Shown: positions 1 to 9,591 of the stretch, in pieces | How the letters are laid out: every line of letters starts with the position of its first letter | Position numbering within the stretch: the first letter of the stretch is position 1 | Assembly: GCA_019635215.1 (NCBI GenBank) | Contig: JAHBZZ010000001.1 | Span: forward strand, 361,535-425,534 | DNA: 64,000 nucleotides | From: Nitrosomonas sp. | GTDB taxonomy: Bacteria > Pseudomonadota > Gammaproteobacteria > Burkholderiales > Nitrosomonadaceae | Direction: 5' to 3' | The notes under the pieces: model-generated | Seen by the model: the letters and a program-made list of their open reading frames with translations, nothing else | What the model was told of the DNA's origin: nothing | Database searches by the model: none | Position numbers and translations under genes: made by a program

Positions 1-710
1 TAGAAAAATTCCGCATTCACCGTAAGATTGACATGCTCTACATTCTGCGAAAAATCATGCAGAAAAACATGCTGATCACGCTCTACTTTGACAAAAGCAA
101 TCATTTCATTCTGACATCCATTCTGGATATCAATGACAAAACAGATGAACTACTGATTGATAGCGGGCATGATCAGAAACTCAATCAATTGGCGTTAGCC
201 TCAATGGATTTAACCTTCATCACGTCGCTGGATCGGGTCAAAATAGAATTCACATCCAATCGGATTAGAGAAACATTATTCGAAGACCAATATGCCTTTA
301 CAGTCAAATTGCCCGATTCTCTGATCCGCATTCAGAGAAGAAATCATTTTCGTATACCTACGCCGATTATTACACCGATTAAGTGCGTAGTTCCGCTTCC
401 AAATCAAGAGGTACCGGTCAAGGCTGAAATCACGTTAATCGATATCAGCTGCGGCGGCATCGGCGTTATTGACCACCATCCGGTCGTCAGTTTTGAGCCT
501 GGTATGATCTATGACAATTGCCAGATCAATTTACCTGAAATCGGATGCATCATCTCAGCCATTCAGGTAAAAAACACACACGAAATGACACTTAAAAATG
601 GCAAAACATGCAAGCGGGCCGGATGCCAATTTATCAACCTATCCCTTGAGATGGAAACCATGATCCAACGTTACATCACACTAAAAGAACAAGCCAGCAT
701 AACACCCTAG
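1..710 (+). CDS. ycgR: YcgR-type flagellar brake, PilZ domain (5' end outside window)
   Basis: A c-di-GMP receptor of the YcgR family, which in enterobacteria binds the flagellar motor and slows swimming when c-di-GMP is high. The frame is open from base 3 through an internal ATG at 33, and residues before that ATG fit the family N-terminus, so the true start lies left of the window. The N-terminal YcgR domain is followed by a PilZ domain with both c-di-GMP signatures: RIQRRNHFR (the RxxxR motif) and DISCGGIG (D/NxSxxG). It ends 62 bases before a giant secreted protein on the same strand. Family assignment is firm; the flagellar role is by homology, since no flagellar gene is in view. Confidence 0.9.
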   Translation, partial: EKFRIHRKIDMLYILRKIMQKNMLITLYFDKSNHFILTSILDINDKTDELLIDSGHDQKLNQLALASMDLTFITSLDRVKIEFTSNRIRETLFEDQYAFTVKLPDSLIRIQRRNHFRIPTPIITPIKCVVPLPNQEVPVKAEITLIDISCGGIGVIDHHPVVSFEPGMIYDNCQINLPEIGCIISAIQVKNTHEMTLKNGKTCKRAGCQFINLSLEMETMIQRYITLKEQASITP

Positions 711-772
711 AATCCTATAACCGTACAATCCTGCAGAATATTCTGTCACCTTAGACAAAAGGGAGTATAGCA

Positions 773-3700
773 ATGCCATTAACCGACATCCGGACAGATC
801 ATGCAACACGACATTCAGCGTCTAACAAGCAACTGAATATAAAAGAAGTTATTTTTATTGATCAAGGCATTGAAGATTATCAAATCTTGATCGACGGTGC
901 CCGACCGGGAGTCCCCGTTCACCTCCTGGATTGCCAAAGTGATGGCGTGATACAACTTAGCGAAGTTCTACGGCAGTATTCACGTCTGGAAGCGATTCAT
1001 ATTGTGTCGCATGGCGATATTGGCTGCCTGACACTAGGCAACAGCCTATTATCCACAGCCACACTCAGCCAATATCGACACAATCTGTTTTCCTGGCAAG
1101 CCAGTTTCAAACAAGGCGCTGATATTCTGATCTATGGCTGCAATGTTGGAAAAGGTATAGCCGGTGAATACTTTGTCCGGCAACTGGCTGATATAACCGG
1201 AGCCAACATCGCTGCATCAAGCAGTCTGACAGGAAACAAGGAACACGGAGGAAACTGGACACTGGATGTAACGACCAATGAAATTCTTGCGGATTTTGTA
1301 TTTCGCAAAGAAAGTCTCGTGCGTTTTTCTTCAACTTTGGCGACAAATACTCTGGATTTTTCAACTTATACAATTACTGATTTTGTTACAGCAACCCATT
1401 CAACAACTGATTTTGGGATAATAAGTTTCAAATTAGTAAATAATGAAGATTCAACCGGAACAGCAAATGCATCACTAACTCTGGCCGCAACAGGTGAATT
1501 TGATAATTCTCTTGATGATTTATTCTATACAGGAACCGATGGAGAATATCTTGTTATTTATACCGATGGGCGCGAGGTTGATTTCCAGTCGGTTGGATTC
1601 GCCAGTGCTGCCATGGGGGGTGATGCTTATATCAGTTTAACGGGTTATGCGTATAAAGATGGTGTTTTACTAGGCAACCAAACTATCACTTCATCAGGAC
1701 CTACTTTTCCGGATAACGGAATTGCTGAGACCGCTACATTTACTGATGCTGTTTTTGAAAATGCCGATGAAATCCGCTTGATCGGTAACAATGCCAATGC
1801 GCTTTCAGGATTAGATGAATTTTCCAAGGCATTGATCGATAATTTAATCATTGCCGATCCTGTGACCGGACCCACCATCACCTCGGCAACTTATAATGCC
1901 AATACCCATACGCTGGTCGTCACAGGAACCAGCATACTAGCCACCGGTGGCGCAGACAATGATATCGATGTTTCCAAACTGACGCTGACCGGTGAAGACG
2001 GCACGTACACACTCACTTCTTCCAATGTCGAAATCGATTCGGCAACGCAGTTCACTGTCGTACTGAATGCGGTCGACCAGATCAACGTGGAAGGATTACT
2101 GAACAAAAATGGAACCTCATCCGTCGGCGCAGTCACCTACAATATTGCGGCTGCCGCAAACTGGAATCCCGCGCAAGCGGGTAATGCCGACTTAACAGAT
2201 AACGGTATTACCGTCAGCAATGTACAGACACCGACCATTACATCCGCAACATACGACGCGAATACCGGTGTGCTGACAGTCACCGGAACCCACTTGGTGA
2301 AAGCCAGCGGCGCAACCAACGATATTACCGCCAACAAATTCACGTTTACTGGCGAAGGCGGCAACACTTATACCCTGACCGATACCGCCAATGTCGAGAT
2401 CACTGACGGCACAAGTTTCTCCATCACGTTGAGCGCAACCGATAAAGCCATCATCAACCAATATATCAACAAAAACGGCACCAGTTCGACAAACGGAACA
2501 ACCTATAATCTGGCTGCAGCCGATGACTGGAATACGGTTATTGGCAATACGAATATCTCCGATACTACTGGCATCACCGTTTCAAACGTTGCTGTTCCTG
2601 CGATTACCAGTGCAACATACGACGCGAACAGCGGCGCACTGGTGGTTACGGGTACGAATTTCCTTCAATTGAACGGCGCGGCGAATGATATCGTCGCCAA
2701 CAAATTCACGTTTACCGGCGAAGGCGGCGAATATACCCTGACCGATACCGCCAATGTGGACATCACGTCCGGCACGGCATTCACGATCACATTAAGCGCC
2801 ACAGACAAGGCCGCAATTAATCAAATCGTCAACAAAAACGGCACTGCTTCCACCAGCGGTACCACCTACAATCTCGCCGCAGCTGAAGACTGGGCGGCCG
2901 GTGCAGATGCCGCCGTTGTCGTGGCTGACACGGTTGGCAATGGCATCACCGCTTCGAACGTGGCGGTTCCTGCGATTACCAGCGCAACATACAATTATTC
3001 GACCAACACGCTGATAGTCACCGGTACAGGCTTTCTTAAACAGGCTGGCGCAACCAACGATATCGATGTCTCCAAATTCACGTTTACCGGGGAAGGCAGC
3101 ACCACTTATACACTGACCAGTGCTTCGGATGTGGAAATCGATTCTGACACACAATTTACGATCATCCTGTCAGGTGCGGATCTTCTCAGTGTTGAAGTCT
3201 TACTCAACAAGAACGGCATCAGTGCAGCGGATGGCACAACCTATAATCTGGCGGCTGAAGAAGACTGGGCAGCCGGTGCGGATGCAGCGGTAAATGTAGT
3301 GGATGCAACGAACGGCATCACCGTTTCAAACTATGCCGCGCCCACGATCACATCGGCGATATATGATGCCAGCACCGGTCAATTGGTTATTACCGGTGAT
3401 AATTTTGTCAGCCTGGCCGGAGCATCCAACGATCTGGACGTATCGCTGCTTACCCTGACCGGCGAAGGCGGCAGCTACACCCTGACCGACACCGCCGATG
3501 TCGATATTACTTCAGCAACTTCGGCAACACTGACCTTAAGTGCTGCCGATCAACTCAATGTCCATGGGCTGCTCAATAAAAACGGAACGGTATCGGGTGG
3601 CGCAATCACTTACAATCTGGCAGCCGCCGACAATTGGATGGCCGGTGCACCGGTAGCCGATGATATCAGTGATACAGCAGGCAATGGCATCACGGTCAGC

Positions 3701-6655
3701 AATGCGCAGACACCCACCATCACTTCCGCCACTTATGATGCGGAGACTGGAACACTGGTTGTCACCGGCACGCACTTGTTTAAGAAACCGGGCGCCGGCA
3801 ATGATATTGATATTTCCACACTGACCTTTACCGGTGGCGTCGCAGATGCAACATATACGCTCACCAGTGCTTCCGATGTCGAAATCACCTCAGCCACATC
3901 GTTCTCGGTCATTCTGGCTGGCGCCGACAAAACGAATATCGATGCATTACTGGATCAATCCGGCACCATATCGTCAGGCGGATCAACCTATAATCTGGCC
4001 GCTGCCGATGACTGGCTGGCAGCCGCAGATACGGCGATCGACATCAGTGATGCCGTAAATGCCATCACGGTATCCAGCAATCCGAAAATCACTTCGGCAA
4101 CCTATGACGCGTCGACCGGGATACTCGTTGTTACCGGCACCAACATCCAGGCTAACGGAAGCGGCGACGATATCGACGTATCCCGATTGACTTTTACCGG
4201 TGAAGACGGCGCCACACATACATTAACCGATACCACCGATGTTGAACGCGACAGCCTGTCACAATTTACCGTCACGCTCAGCGCCACCGACAAAGCCGCT
4301 GTCAACCAGATACTCAATAAATCCGGCACGGTATCCACAAGTGGTACAAACTACAATCTGGCCGCAGCCGACGACTGGAACACCAATGTAACAGCAGGTG
4401 ATACTTCGGATACGAGCGGTAACGGCATCACCGTCAGCAATATACCCGCACCCGCCATAACCGCTGCAACGTACAATACCGGCGGCGGCGTACTGACAGT
4501 CACCGGCGCCGGCTTCCTCAAATTTGCGGGCGCAAACAATGATATCGATGCCAGCCTGTTCACATTCACCGGATTAGGTGGAGGAACCTACACACTGACT
4601 GATACTGCCGACGTCGACATCACCTCGGCTACCGTATTCACACTGATCTTGAGCACTACCGACAAAACCGCGGTCAATATACTCCTCAATGCCAGCGGGA
4701 CAGCTGCCAGTGACGCTACAACGTATAATCTCGCCGCGGCAGAAGACTGGGCAACCGGCTCGGATGCGGCAGTGATTGTTGCCGACACGGCAAACAATAG
4801 CATCACTGTGACGACACCAGCCCCTTCGGGTGGTGGCGGGGGCGGAAGCAATGGAGGTGGAAACAACGGTGGAGGCGGCAATGGTGGTAACACCGGTGGA
4901 ACAACAAAAACTGTCGATGGCGTCACCATACGCACAAAGACGGAAACCAACGGATCAATCACACTGACCGTACCGGTTATTGGCGACACACGTATTGATG
5001 ATCCGGATACACCACATGCGACACACGCAGATATTCCCGTCCTGATCGATGATTCAGGTGATTCGGTGCTTATCGTTGGACTGCCGGCCGGTACCGGCCT
5101 TACCGCCAATGGCCCGTCCACACCGATGAATACACAGGATGCCGCCAACAACCTGGCCCAGCGTATTGCACAGGTAACAACCACTGACAGCGATACACTA
5201 CTGGAAATGACAACGCATGGTCAAAATTTCCTTGCCGCACTAACAGCACAAGAAGATGTCTCGATACAAACCCTGACACTGAAGGCGGACAACAATCACG
5301 TACCCGGACTCCCCATTATCATCACCGGCCCAGCTCTTCCTGGCGACAGCAAACTGGTGCTGATCATTGATGCCAGCCAGCTTCCGCCAGGAACAATCAT
5401 ACAGCTCGATAATGTTGCATTTGCAGTCGTTACCGGTGCTGTCAGCGTCATCGGCGGTGCGGGAGATAATTTTGTGGTGCTCAACGAACAAAAACAGACG
5501 GTGATTCTTGGCGCGGGCGATGATATTCTGTTCGGCGGCGCGGGCGATGACACTATCGGCAGCTTGGGTGGCGATGATCAGGTTACAGGTGGTTCGGGCG
5601 ATGATATCGTGTACGGTGGCGCCGGTCACGACATTTTGACCGGCGGTTCCGGAAACGATGCGCTCAATGGCGGACTGGGTTTCGATACAGCAATACAGAC
5701 AGGCGCACTGACAGATTACCAGATCAAAACCAATGGCCATCATCTCACACTTACACATCACAATGGTGACGTGGATACACTGACCGATATCGAGATCGTC
5801 CGTTTCGAAACTGGCCCGAGCCTGGCCGTCGCACACTCTGTCGCGGAAGCTGCCGCGCACCATCTGGTCAAAACCTGGCTTGGACGCGACCTAACCGTTG
5901 CCGAAGGCAGCGCCGTACAGGATTGGACCAGCGCAGGCAGCAGTGACATCGTTCATGCTTTTCTGAATCTCCCCGAAGCTTCTGATTTCAGAAACATGAC
6001 ACCTGAAGAATTACTCAGCGGAATGGATGATAACCCCAATATCATTCAATTAAACACTGTCCGCGAAGTTACTGGTAATGATAACGACAATCAAGGTTAT
6101 CTGCCATTGGGATTGGCATTGCATATCGATGGCCGCGGCGGACACGATGTGCTCAGAATGCGTGGTGGCCGTGAGGATATCCATCTCGAACAGATCGATA
6201 GCAGTATCGAAATCACGCGGCTTAAAGACGGTGCGATGTTCAGGCTCGACAATGCGGAAATGATCGCATTTGACAGCGGTGAAAATATCCTGCTGGCGCA
6301 TAACCAGGTGGAAGGCATTCTCGGCCGTTTATTCCAGACTTTCTTTGATCGCGATGCCACCATCGACGAATGGCAACTGGGACGTGGAGCACTGACCCAT
6401 GGTATCGATCCCGATATAATTCTGGACTGGTTCCAGACGCGTGCAGACTTGAACACGCTGAACGATACCGATTACATTCAGGCACTTTATATGCAGACTT
6501 TCGGAAGAACGGCGACCGAAACCGAGCTGCATACGCAGCAATCCCGGCTGGAAAATGACAAAATCACACGCGAATGGCTCGCGGTGGATATTGCCGGCAG
6601 CGATGAAGCCATTACTACCATAGGCAGTGTTCTGTTGCTCGACGGTGGTTTATGA
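773..6655 (+). CDS. Giant DUF4347 / RTX repeat protein, probable type I-secreted adhesin
   Basis: A 1960-residue acidic surface or secreted protein. Residues about 25-180 form a DUF4347 domain (segments HIVSHGDIG and LIYGCNVGKG). A region of unknown fold follows, then eight tandem repeats of about 122 residues (about 366-1346), each starting near P-x-I-T-S-A-T-Y and ending YNLAAADDW...GITVSN. A glycine/asparagine linker (about 1352-1378), an unassigned domain, and RTX nonapeptides of GGxGxDxx type (about 1580-1640) come next; the C-terminal 100 residues resemble DUF4214 (LYMQTFGRTATETEL). No Sec signal peptide is visible, which with RTX repeats suggests type I secretion. GGGAG lies 8 bases before the ATG. 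No ABC/MFP secretion genes are adjacent. An adhesin role is inferred from architecture. Confidence 0.85.
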   Translation: MPLTDIRTDHATRHSASNKQLNIKEVIFIDQGIEDYQILIDGARPGVPVHLLDCQSDGVIQLSEVLRQYSRLEAIHIVSHGDIGCLTLGNSLLSTATLSQYRHNLFSWQASFKQGADILIYGCNVGKGIAGEYFVRQLADITGANIAASSSLTGNKEHGGNWTLDVTTNEILADFVFRKESLVRFSSTLATNTLDFSTYTITDFVTATHSTTDFGIISFKLVNNEDSTGTANASLTLAATGEFDNSLDDLFYTGTDGEYLVIYTDGREVDFQSVGFASAAMGGDAYISLTGYAYKDGVLLGNQTITSSGPTFPDNGIAETATFTDAVFENADEIRLIGNNANALSGLDEFSKALIDNLIIADPVTGPTITSATYNANTHTLVVTGTSILATGGADNDIDVSKLTLTGEDGTYTLTSSNVEIDSATQFTVVLNAVDQINVEGLLNKNGTSSVGAVTYNIAAAANWNPAQAGNADLTDNGITVSNVQTPTITSATYDANTGVLTVTGTHLVKASGATNDITANKFTFTGEGGNTYTLTDTANVEITDGTSFSITLSATDKAIINQYINKNGTSSTNGTTYNLAAADDWNTVIGNTNISDTTGITVSNVAVPAITSATYDANSGALVVTGTNFLQLNGAANDIVANKFTFTGEGGEYTLTDTANVDITSGTAFTITLSATDKAAINQIVNKNGTASTSGTTYNLAAAEDWAAGADAAVVVADTVGNGITASNVAVPAITSATYNYSTNTLIVTGTGFLKQAGATNDIDVSKFTFTGEGSTTYTLTSASDVEIDSDTQFTIILSGADLLSVEVLLNKNGISAADGTTYNLAAEEDWAAGADAAVNVVDATNGITVSNYAAPTITSAIYDASTGQLVITGDNFVSLAGASNDLDVSLLTLTGEGGSYTLTDTADVDITSATSATLTLSAADQLNVHGLLNKNGTVSGGAITYNLAAADNWMAGAPVADDISDTAGNGITVSNAQTPTITSATYDAETGTLVVTGTHLFKKPGAGNDIDISTLTFTGGVADATYTLTSASDVEITSATSFSVILAGADKTNIDALLDQSGTISSGGSTYNLAAADDWLAAADTAIDISDAVNAITVSSNPKITSATYDASTGILVVTGTNIQANGSGDDIDVSRLTFTGEDGATHTLTDTTDVERDSLSQFTVTLSATDKAAVNQILNKSGTVSTSGTNYNLAAADDWNTNVTAGDTSDTSGNGITVSNIPAPAITAATYNTGGGVLTVTGAGFLKFAGANNDIDASLFTFTGLGGGTYTLTDTADVDITSATVFTLILSTTDKTAVNILLNASGTAASDATTYNLAAAEDWATGSDAAVIVADTANNSITVTTPAPSGGGGGGSNGGGNNGGGGNGGNTGGTTKTVDGVTIRTKTETNGSITLTVPVIGDTRIDDPDTPHATHADIPVLIDDSGDSVLIVGLPAGTGLTANGPSTPMNTQDAANNLAQRIAQVTTTDSDTLLEMTTHGQNFLAALTAQEDVSIQTLTLKADNNHVPGLPIIITGPALPGDSKLVLIIDASQLPPGTIIQLDNVAFAVVTGAVSVIGGAGDNFVVLNEQKQTVILGAGDDILFGGAGDDTIGSLGGDDQVTGGSGDDIVYGGAGHDILTGGSGNDALNGGLGFDTAIQTGALTDYQIKTNGHHLTLTHHNGDVDTLTDIEIVRFETGPSLAVAHSVAEAAAHHLVKTWLGRDLTVAEGSAVQDWTSAGSSDIVHAFLNLPEASDFRNMTPEELLSGMDDNPNIIQLNTVREVTGNDNDNQGYLPLGLALHIDGRGGHDVLRMRGGREDIHLEQIDSSIEITRLKDGAMFRLDNAEMIAFDSGENILLAHNQVEGILGRLFQTFFDRDATIDEWQLGRGALTHGIDPDIILDWFQTRADLNTLNDTDYIQALYMQTFGRTATETELHTQQSRLENDKITREWLAVDIAGSDEAITTIGSVLLLDGGL
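1870..4812 (+). repeat. Eight in-frame tandem repeats of about 367 bp in the giant protein
   Basis: Repeat starts lie near 1870, 2230, 2600, 2970, 3340, 3713, 4083 and 4450. Each unit encodes a start like TPTITSATYDANTG, a GEGG-type turn, TLTDTADVDITS, a conserved LSATDK segment, then NKNGT and YNLAAADDW. Units differ at many silent and replacement sites, so they are old duplications rather than recent copies. Unit 7 begins NPKIT and unit 8 has GGG in place of the usual turn. The array stops at a glycine-rich linker. Confidence 0.85.
5510..5690 (+). other. RTX calcium-binding nonapeptide block
   Basis: The DNA encodes consecutive GGxGxDxx units (LGAGDDILF, GGAGDDTIG, GGSGDDIVY, GGAGHDILT, GGSGNDALN). 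In the RTX family such repeats form a calcium-loaded parallel beta roll and mark type I-secreted proteins. The block lies about 320 residues before the C-terminus. Confidence 0.9.
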
Positions 6656-6702
6656 CATCGGTAATATTCATTCTGCCATAACCCCGGAAATGACTTGGAC
6701 AT

Positions 6703-6722
6703 GCGATACCCCCGGGTATCGC
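6703..6722. terminator. Perfect hairpin between convergent genes
   Basis: GCGATACC-CCCG-GGTATCGC is an 8-bp perfect stem with a 4-base loop, between the giant protein gene (plus) and the ABC ATPase gene (minus), which converge here. No T tract follows on either strand, so a factor-independent terminator is possible but unproven. Confidence 0.4.
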
Positions 6723-6755
6723 GTATTCACCTGCGCGCATCGAACCACGGCCAGA

Positions 6756-7442
6756 CTATTGCGCCAGCATGCCATCGACCAGCCGTATCTGCCGCAAACA
6801 ACGCTTTGACAGACTCTCGTCATGTGTCACCAGCACCAGTGTAGTACCACGTTCGCGATTGAGTTCAAACATCAGTTCAATAATCTGTTTACCCGTGGAC
6901 GAATCCAGATTGCCGGTTGGTTCGTCAGCCAGCAATAGCTTGGGATCGGTGGCAAAAGCACGCGCGATGGCCACACGCTGCTGCTCTCCACCGGAAAGCT
7001 GTTTGGGATAATGCTGCAAACGCGATTCGAGACCAACGCGCTGCAATAGTTTTCGGGCGATCGATTCTGCTGCTTTGATGCCCGAGAGCTCAAGTGGCAG
7101 CATGACATTTTCCAATGCAGTCAACGCAGGAAGCAATTGAAATGACTGAAAGACGAAACCGAGTAATTTTCCGCGCAAGGCCGCCCGGCTATCTTCATCC
7201 AGTGTAAAAATATCTGTACCGTCCAGATGAACTTTACCGGATGTGGGGGTATCCAATCCAGCGAGCAGGCCCAGCAAGGTTGATTTTCCGGAACCGGAAG
7301 CACCGACAATCGCAACAGCTTCACCGGCATTCACCTCAAGATTGATGTCTCGCAGAATTGTCAGATTATCATCACCGGTGTTAACCTGTTTTGTCAGCGT
7401 ATCCGTCCACAGAATAGGCTTATTGACACGATTTTTTACCAT
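6756..7442 (-). CDS. ybbA: ABC transporter ATP-binding protein, YbbA/LolD-like
   Basis: A 228-residue nucleotide-binding subunit of the MacB/LolD/YbbA type, which powers extraction or export of lipophilic substrates at the inner membrane. Visible motifs are Walker [11 protein letters not shown]-loop [17 protein letters not shown], signature LSGGEQQR, Walker [13 protein letters not shown] and H-loop VTHD. The ATG at 7442 is chosen because TTAGGA lies about 8 bases upstream and the family N-terminus fits; an in-frame extension to 7499 would run deep into tesA. It is divergent from tesA, as in E. coli, but the permease partner (ybbP) that normally follows is missing: the next gene is the unrelated giant protein, convergent. 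Confidence 0.88.
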   Translation of the reverse strand: MVKNRVNKPILWTDTLTKQVNTGDDNLTILRDINLEVNAGEAVAIVGASGSGKSTLLGLLAGLDTPTSGKVHLDGTDIFTLDEDSRAALRGKLLGFVFQSFQLLPALTALENVMLPLELSGIKAAESIARKLLQRVGLESRLQHYPKQLSGGEQQRVAIARAFATDPKLLLADEPTGNLDSSTGKQIIELMFELNRERGTTLVLVTHDESLSKRCLRQIRLVDGMLAQ

Positions 7443-8160
7443 GAAAAATTTCCTAATTTTTTTTATATTCTTCTTATTTGTCATACCTGGCGCCTTCACA
7501 GTCGCAGCACCTGTACAACATACGACTACTATTATGGTTTATGGTGACAGTTTGTCAGCGAATTACGGCATTCCCACTGATGCAGGATGGGTCGCACTGC
7601 TGGAGCAGCGTTTACTGTCACACTCACCGTCTATCCGGATTATCAATGCCAGCATCAGTGGCGAGACAACGTTGGGCGGACGCAACCGCATAGCACAAGC
7701 ATTAGAAACACATCGCCCGGACATCATTATCCTCGGACTAGGCGCCAACGATGGTCTGCGGGGCGCTACGATCAAAACAATCTATGAAAACCTGGCCGAA
7801 ATAATCAAAATCTGCCAGCGGCACAACACTGCTGTCCTGCTTGCCGGTATGCAGCTACCGCCCAATTATGGCATGACTTATACACGAAAGTTCCAGGATA
7901 TTTATCCGCGACTCGCCGAACAATACCAGACTGGTCTGATTCCGTTTTTGCTCGCCGGATTCGGTAAAAAGAAAGAATTTTTCCAACCGGATGGTATTCA
8001 TCCGACAGCCGCCGCACAAAAAATGATTGTTGAAAATGTCTGGCATGTATTACAACCCGTGCTTCACAAGCATCCCACCCCAGTCAACCATCAAGATGAT
8101 TCACAAAATTCTGCAAATCGTCCGGCAAAGGCGCCGTCAGTTTTAATGGCTGACCACTGA
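7441..8160 (+). CDS. tesA: Arylesterase / lysophospholipase TesA, GDSL (SGNH) family
   Basis: A 239-residue periplasmic esterase of the TesA group, hydrolysing acyl-thioesters, lysophospholipids and aryl esters. The N-terminus is a signal peptide ([20 protein letters not shown], then VAA). SGNH blocks are all present: YGDSLSANYG (nucleophile Ser), SISGETT (Gly), LGLGANDGLRG (Asn) and DGIHPTA (Asp-His). The start at 7441 is set by the signal peptide; a longer open frame to 7243 only shadows the ATPase gene. Its ATG overlaps the divergent ATPase start codon, and its last 77 bases overlap the end of rluC on the other strand. No clear Shine-Dalgarno is seen. Confidence 0.9.
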   Translation: MKNFLIFFIFFLFVIPGAFTVAAPVQHTTTIMVYGDSLSANYGIPTDAGWVALLEQRLLSHSPSIRIINASISGETTLGGRNRIAQALETHRPDIIILGLGANDGLRGATIKTIYENLAEIIKICQRHNTAVLLAGMQLPPNYGMTYTRKFQDIYPRLAEQYQTGLIPFLLAGFGKKKEFFQPDGIHPTAAAQKMIVENVWHVLQPVLHKHPTPVNHQDDSQNSANRPAKAPSVLMADH

Positions 8161-9064
8161 GCGGATGTTTTATCGACATGCTGCCAGCATGTAAAAACAT
8201 CCGCTCCAGACGGATTTTATTGCGGCTACTGGATAAATGCCTGTTAACGATAAAATCGCCATATTTGCTATCACCGATAATCGGATAACCCAGATACGCC
8301 AGGTGTACACGAATTTGATGCGTACGTCCCGTCTTCAATTCGGCGCCCAACAGACTGTAGTCCTGCCATGCATGCAGCAGCGTAAAAATCGTGTGTGAAT
8401 CCATTTCCCTACAAGCGGAAAAATTTTCTCCTTTAAACTTGCTACTCGCTACTGTTACACGCCGTTCACCTTCCCGAGTCACATATTTGATCAGCGGCAG
8501 TTTGACATGCTGACGTGTATTAAACCATTTCCCTTTTACCAGCACCTGATAATGTTTTTCCATATCACCGGAACGAATCTGCTGATGCAATGTGACCAGG
8601 GCACTGCGTTTTTTAGCAAGCAGCAATACACCGGAAGTTTCGCGATCCAACCGGTGAACCAGTTCAAGAAATTTCATTCCAGGATGCTGCGCGCGAAGCT
8701 GTTCAATGACGCCAAAACTAATACCGCTTCCCCCATGAACGGCAACTCCTGCCGGCTTATCAACAACCAACAATGCTTCATCTTCAAAGATGATACGGAA
8801 TGAAATATGTCGTATTTTTGGAATGACTTGTTGTCTTGTCGTATTAGCTGCAGGAATCATTATCGGTGGAATCCGCACCAAATCCCCCAAAGCCAAGCGA
8901 TAATGAAAGTCAATACGTTTACCGTTGACACGCACCTGCCCACTGCGTAGCATCTGGTAAATATGGCTTTTTGGCACATTTCTGAAACGTTTGAATAAAA
9001 AATTGTCAATGCGCTGATCAACGCCATCTTCACTGATAATTTCTTTGACGATTGCAGTTTTCAA
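8084..9064 (-). CDS. rluC: 23S rRNA pseudouridine synthase RluC
   Basis: A 326-residue RluA-family enzyme; RluC makes pseudouridines at 23S positions 955, 2504 and 2580 in E. coli. The N-terminal S4 RNA-binding domain (about residues 15-75, KSHIYQMLRSGQVRVNGKR) precedes the catalytic domain with HRLDRETSGVLLLAKK, whose Asp is the nucleophile, and the RTHQIRVHLA motif. In Nitrosomonadaceae and relatives rluC sits opposite rne as here; a 527-base region separates their starts. The 3' end overlaps tesA. RluC rather than RluD is chosen for length, the S4 domain and the rne neighbour. Confidence 0.9.
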   Translation of the reverse strand: MKTAIVKEIISEDGVDQRIDNFLFKRFRNVPKSHIYQMLRSGQVRVNGKRIDFHYRLALGDLVRIPPIMIPAANTTRQQVIPKIRHISFRIIFEDEALLVVDKPAGVAVHGGSGISFGVIEQLRAQHPGMKFLELVHRLDRETSGVLLLAKKRSALVTLHQQIRSGDMEKHYQVLVKGKWFNTRQHVKLPLIKYVTREGERRVTVASSKFKGENFSACREMDSHTIFTLLHAWQDYSLLGAELKTGRTHQIRVHLAYLGYPIIGDSKYGDFIVNRHLSSSRNKIRLERMFLHAGSMSIKHPLSGQPLKLTAPLPDDLQNFVNHLDG

Positions 9065-9591
9065 TAGATTTTTTTGCCTATATGTTGCGTTTTACCTATA
9101 ATTCCCAACTTGAGTTGAAATGTTTGTTCATTTTCCGTTTCCATAGTTGTTAAGAGTAGTTTTCCACTAAATCAAAATATCTCTCCCTAGCTGAATCGAT
9201 TTATCAACAAGCAAATATTCGATCGACAGCCGAAATTTAATATAAAACAGAAAATAATATCAGAACCATCAATAATTCGTGATTCTTATTCAACAAAACA
9301 AAACCAAAACGCTGCAAACGCTCTCCCATTTCATGATTTACACGTGATTTTACATAACAAAATCCAATATGATCAGATATTTCAGCAAACTGGATTATTT
9401 ACATCACTACAGTTATCATAGACATACCACTACAGTTATCATAGATATATCGCTACAATTCAATAATAAAATAGAATTAACATAAATTGACAAATAAAAA
9501 TAAAATCAAACCAGCAAAAACTCGTCATCTTAATTATATTTTCCCGAAATTTCATCAATTCGCTTGTGTTGTTACACAGTAAGGCATATAA
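9065..9591. promoter_or_regulatory. Long AT-rich rluC-rne divergent region and rne leader
   Basis: This 527-base stretch without a gene separates the divergent rluC and rne starts and is much richer in A+T than both. RNase E mRNA in E. coli has a leader of about 360 bases through which the enzyme controls its own synthesis, so a long leader is expected. It contains a 23-bp tandem repeat (9405-9473). AAGG at 9581-9584 serves the rne ATG at 9592. I could not pick a convincing sigma-70 promoter. Confidence 0.55.
9405..9473 (+). repeat. 23-bp tandem repeat in the rne leader
   Basis: Units start at 9405, 9428 and 9451. The first two (CACTACAGTTATCATAGAYA core) agree at 21 of 23 positions; the third keeps only its first ten bases (8 matches) and then decays into AT-rich DNA. 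It lies 120-190 bases ahead of the rne start, so it would be in the mRNA leader or over the promoter. Confidence 0.75.

Noticed and set aside
4588-5863. Long minus-strand open frames opposite the giant protein gene
   Set aside because: They are proline/valine-rich mirror images of the glycine and repeat coding on the plus strand, have no ribosome binding site or family match, and lie inside a clear gene.
6703-6722. Operator for a regulator
   Set aside because: The palindrome lies between two convergent gene ends, so an operator role is unlikely.
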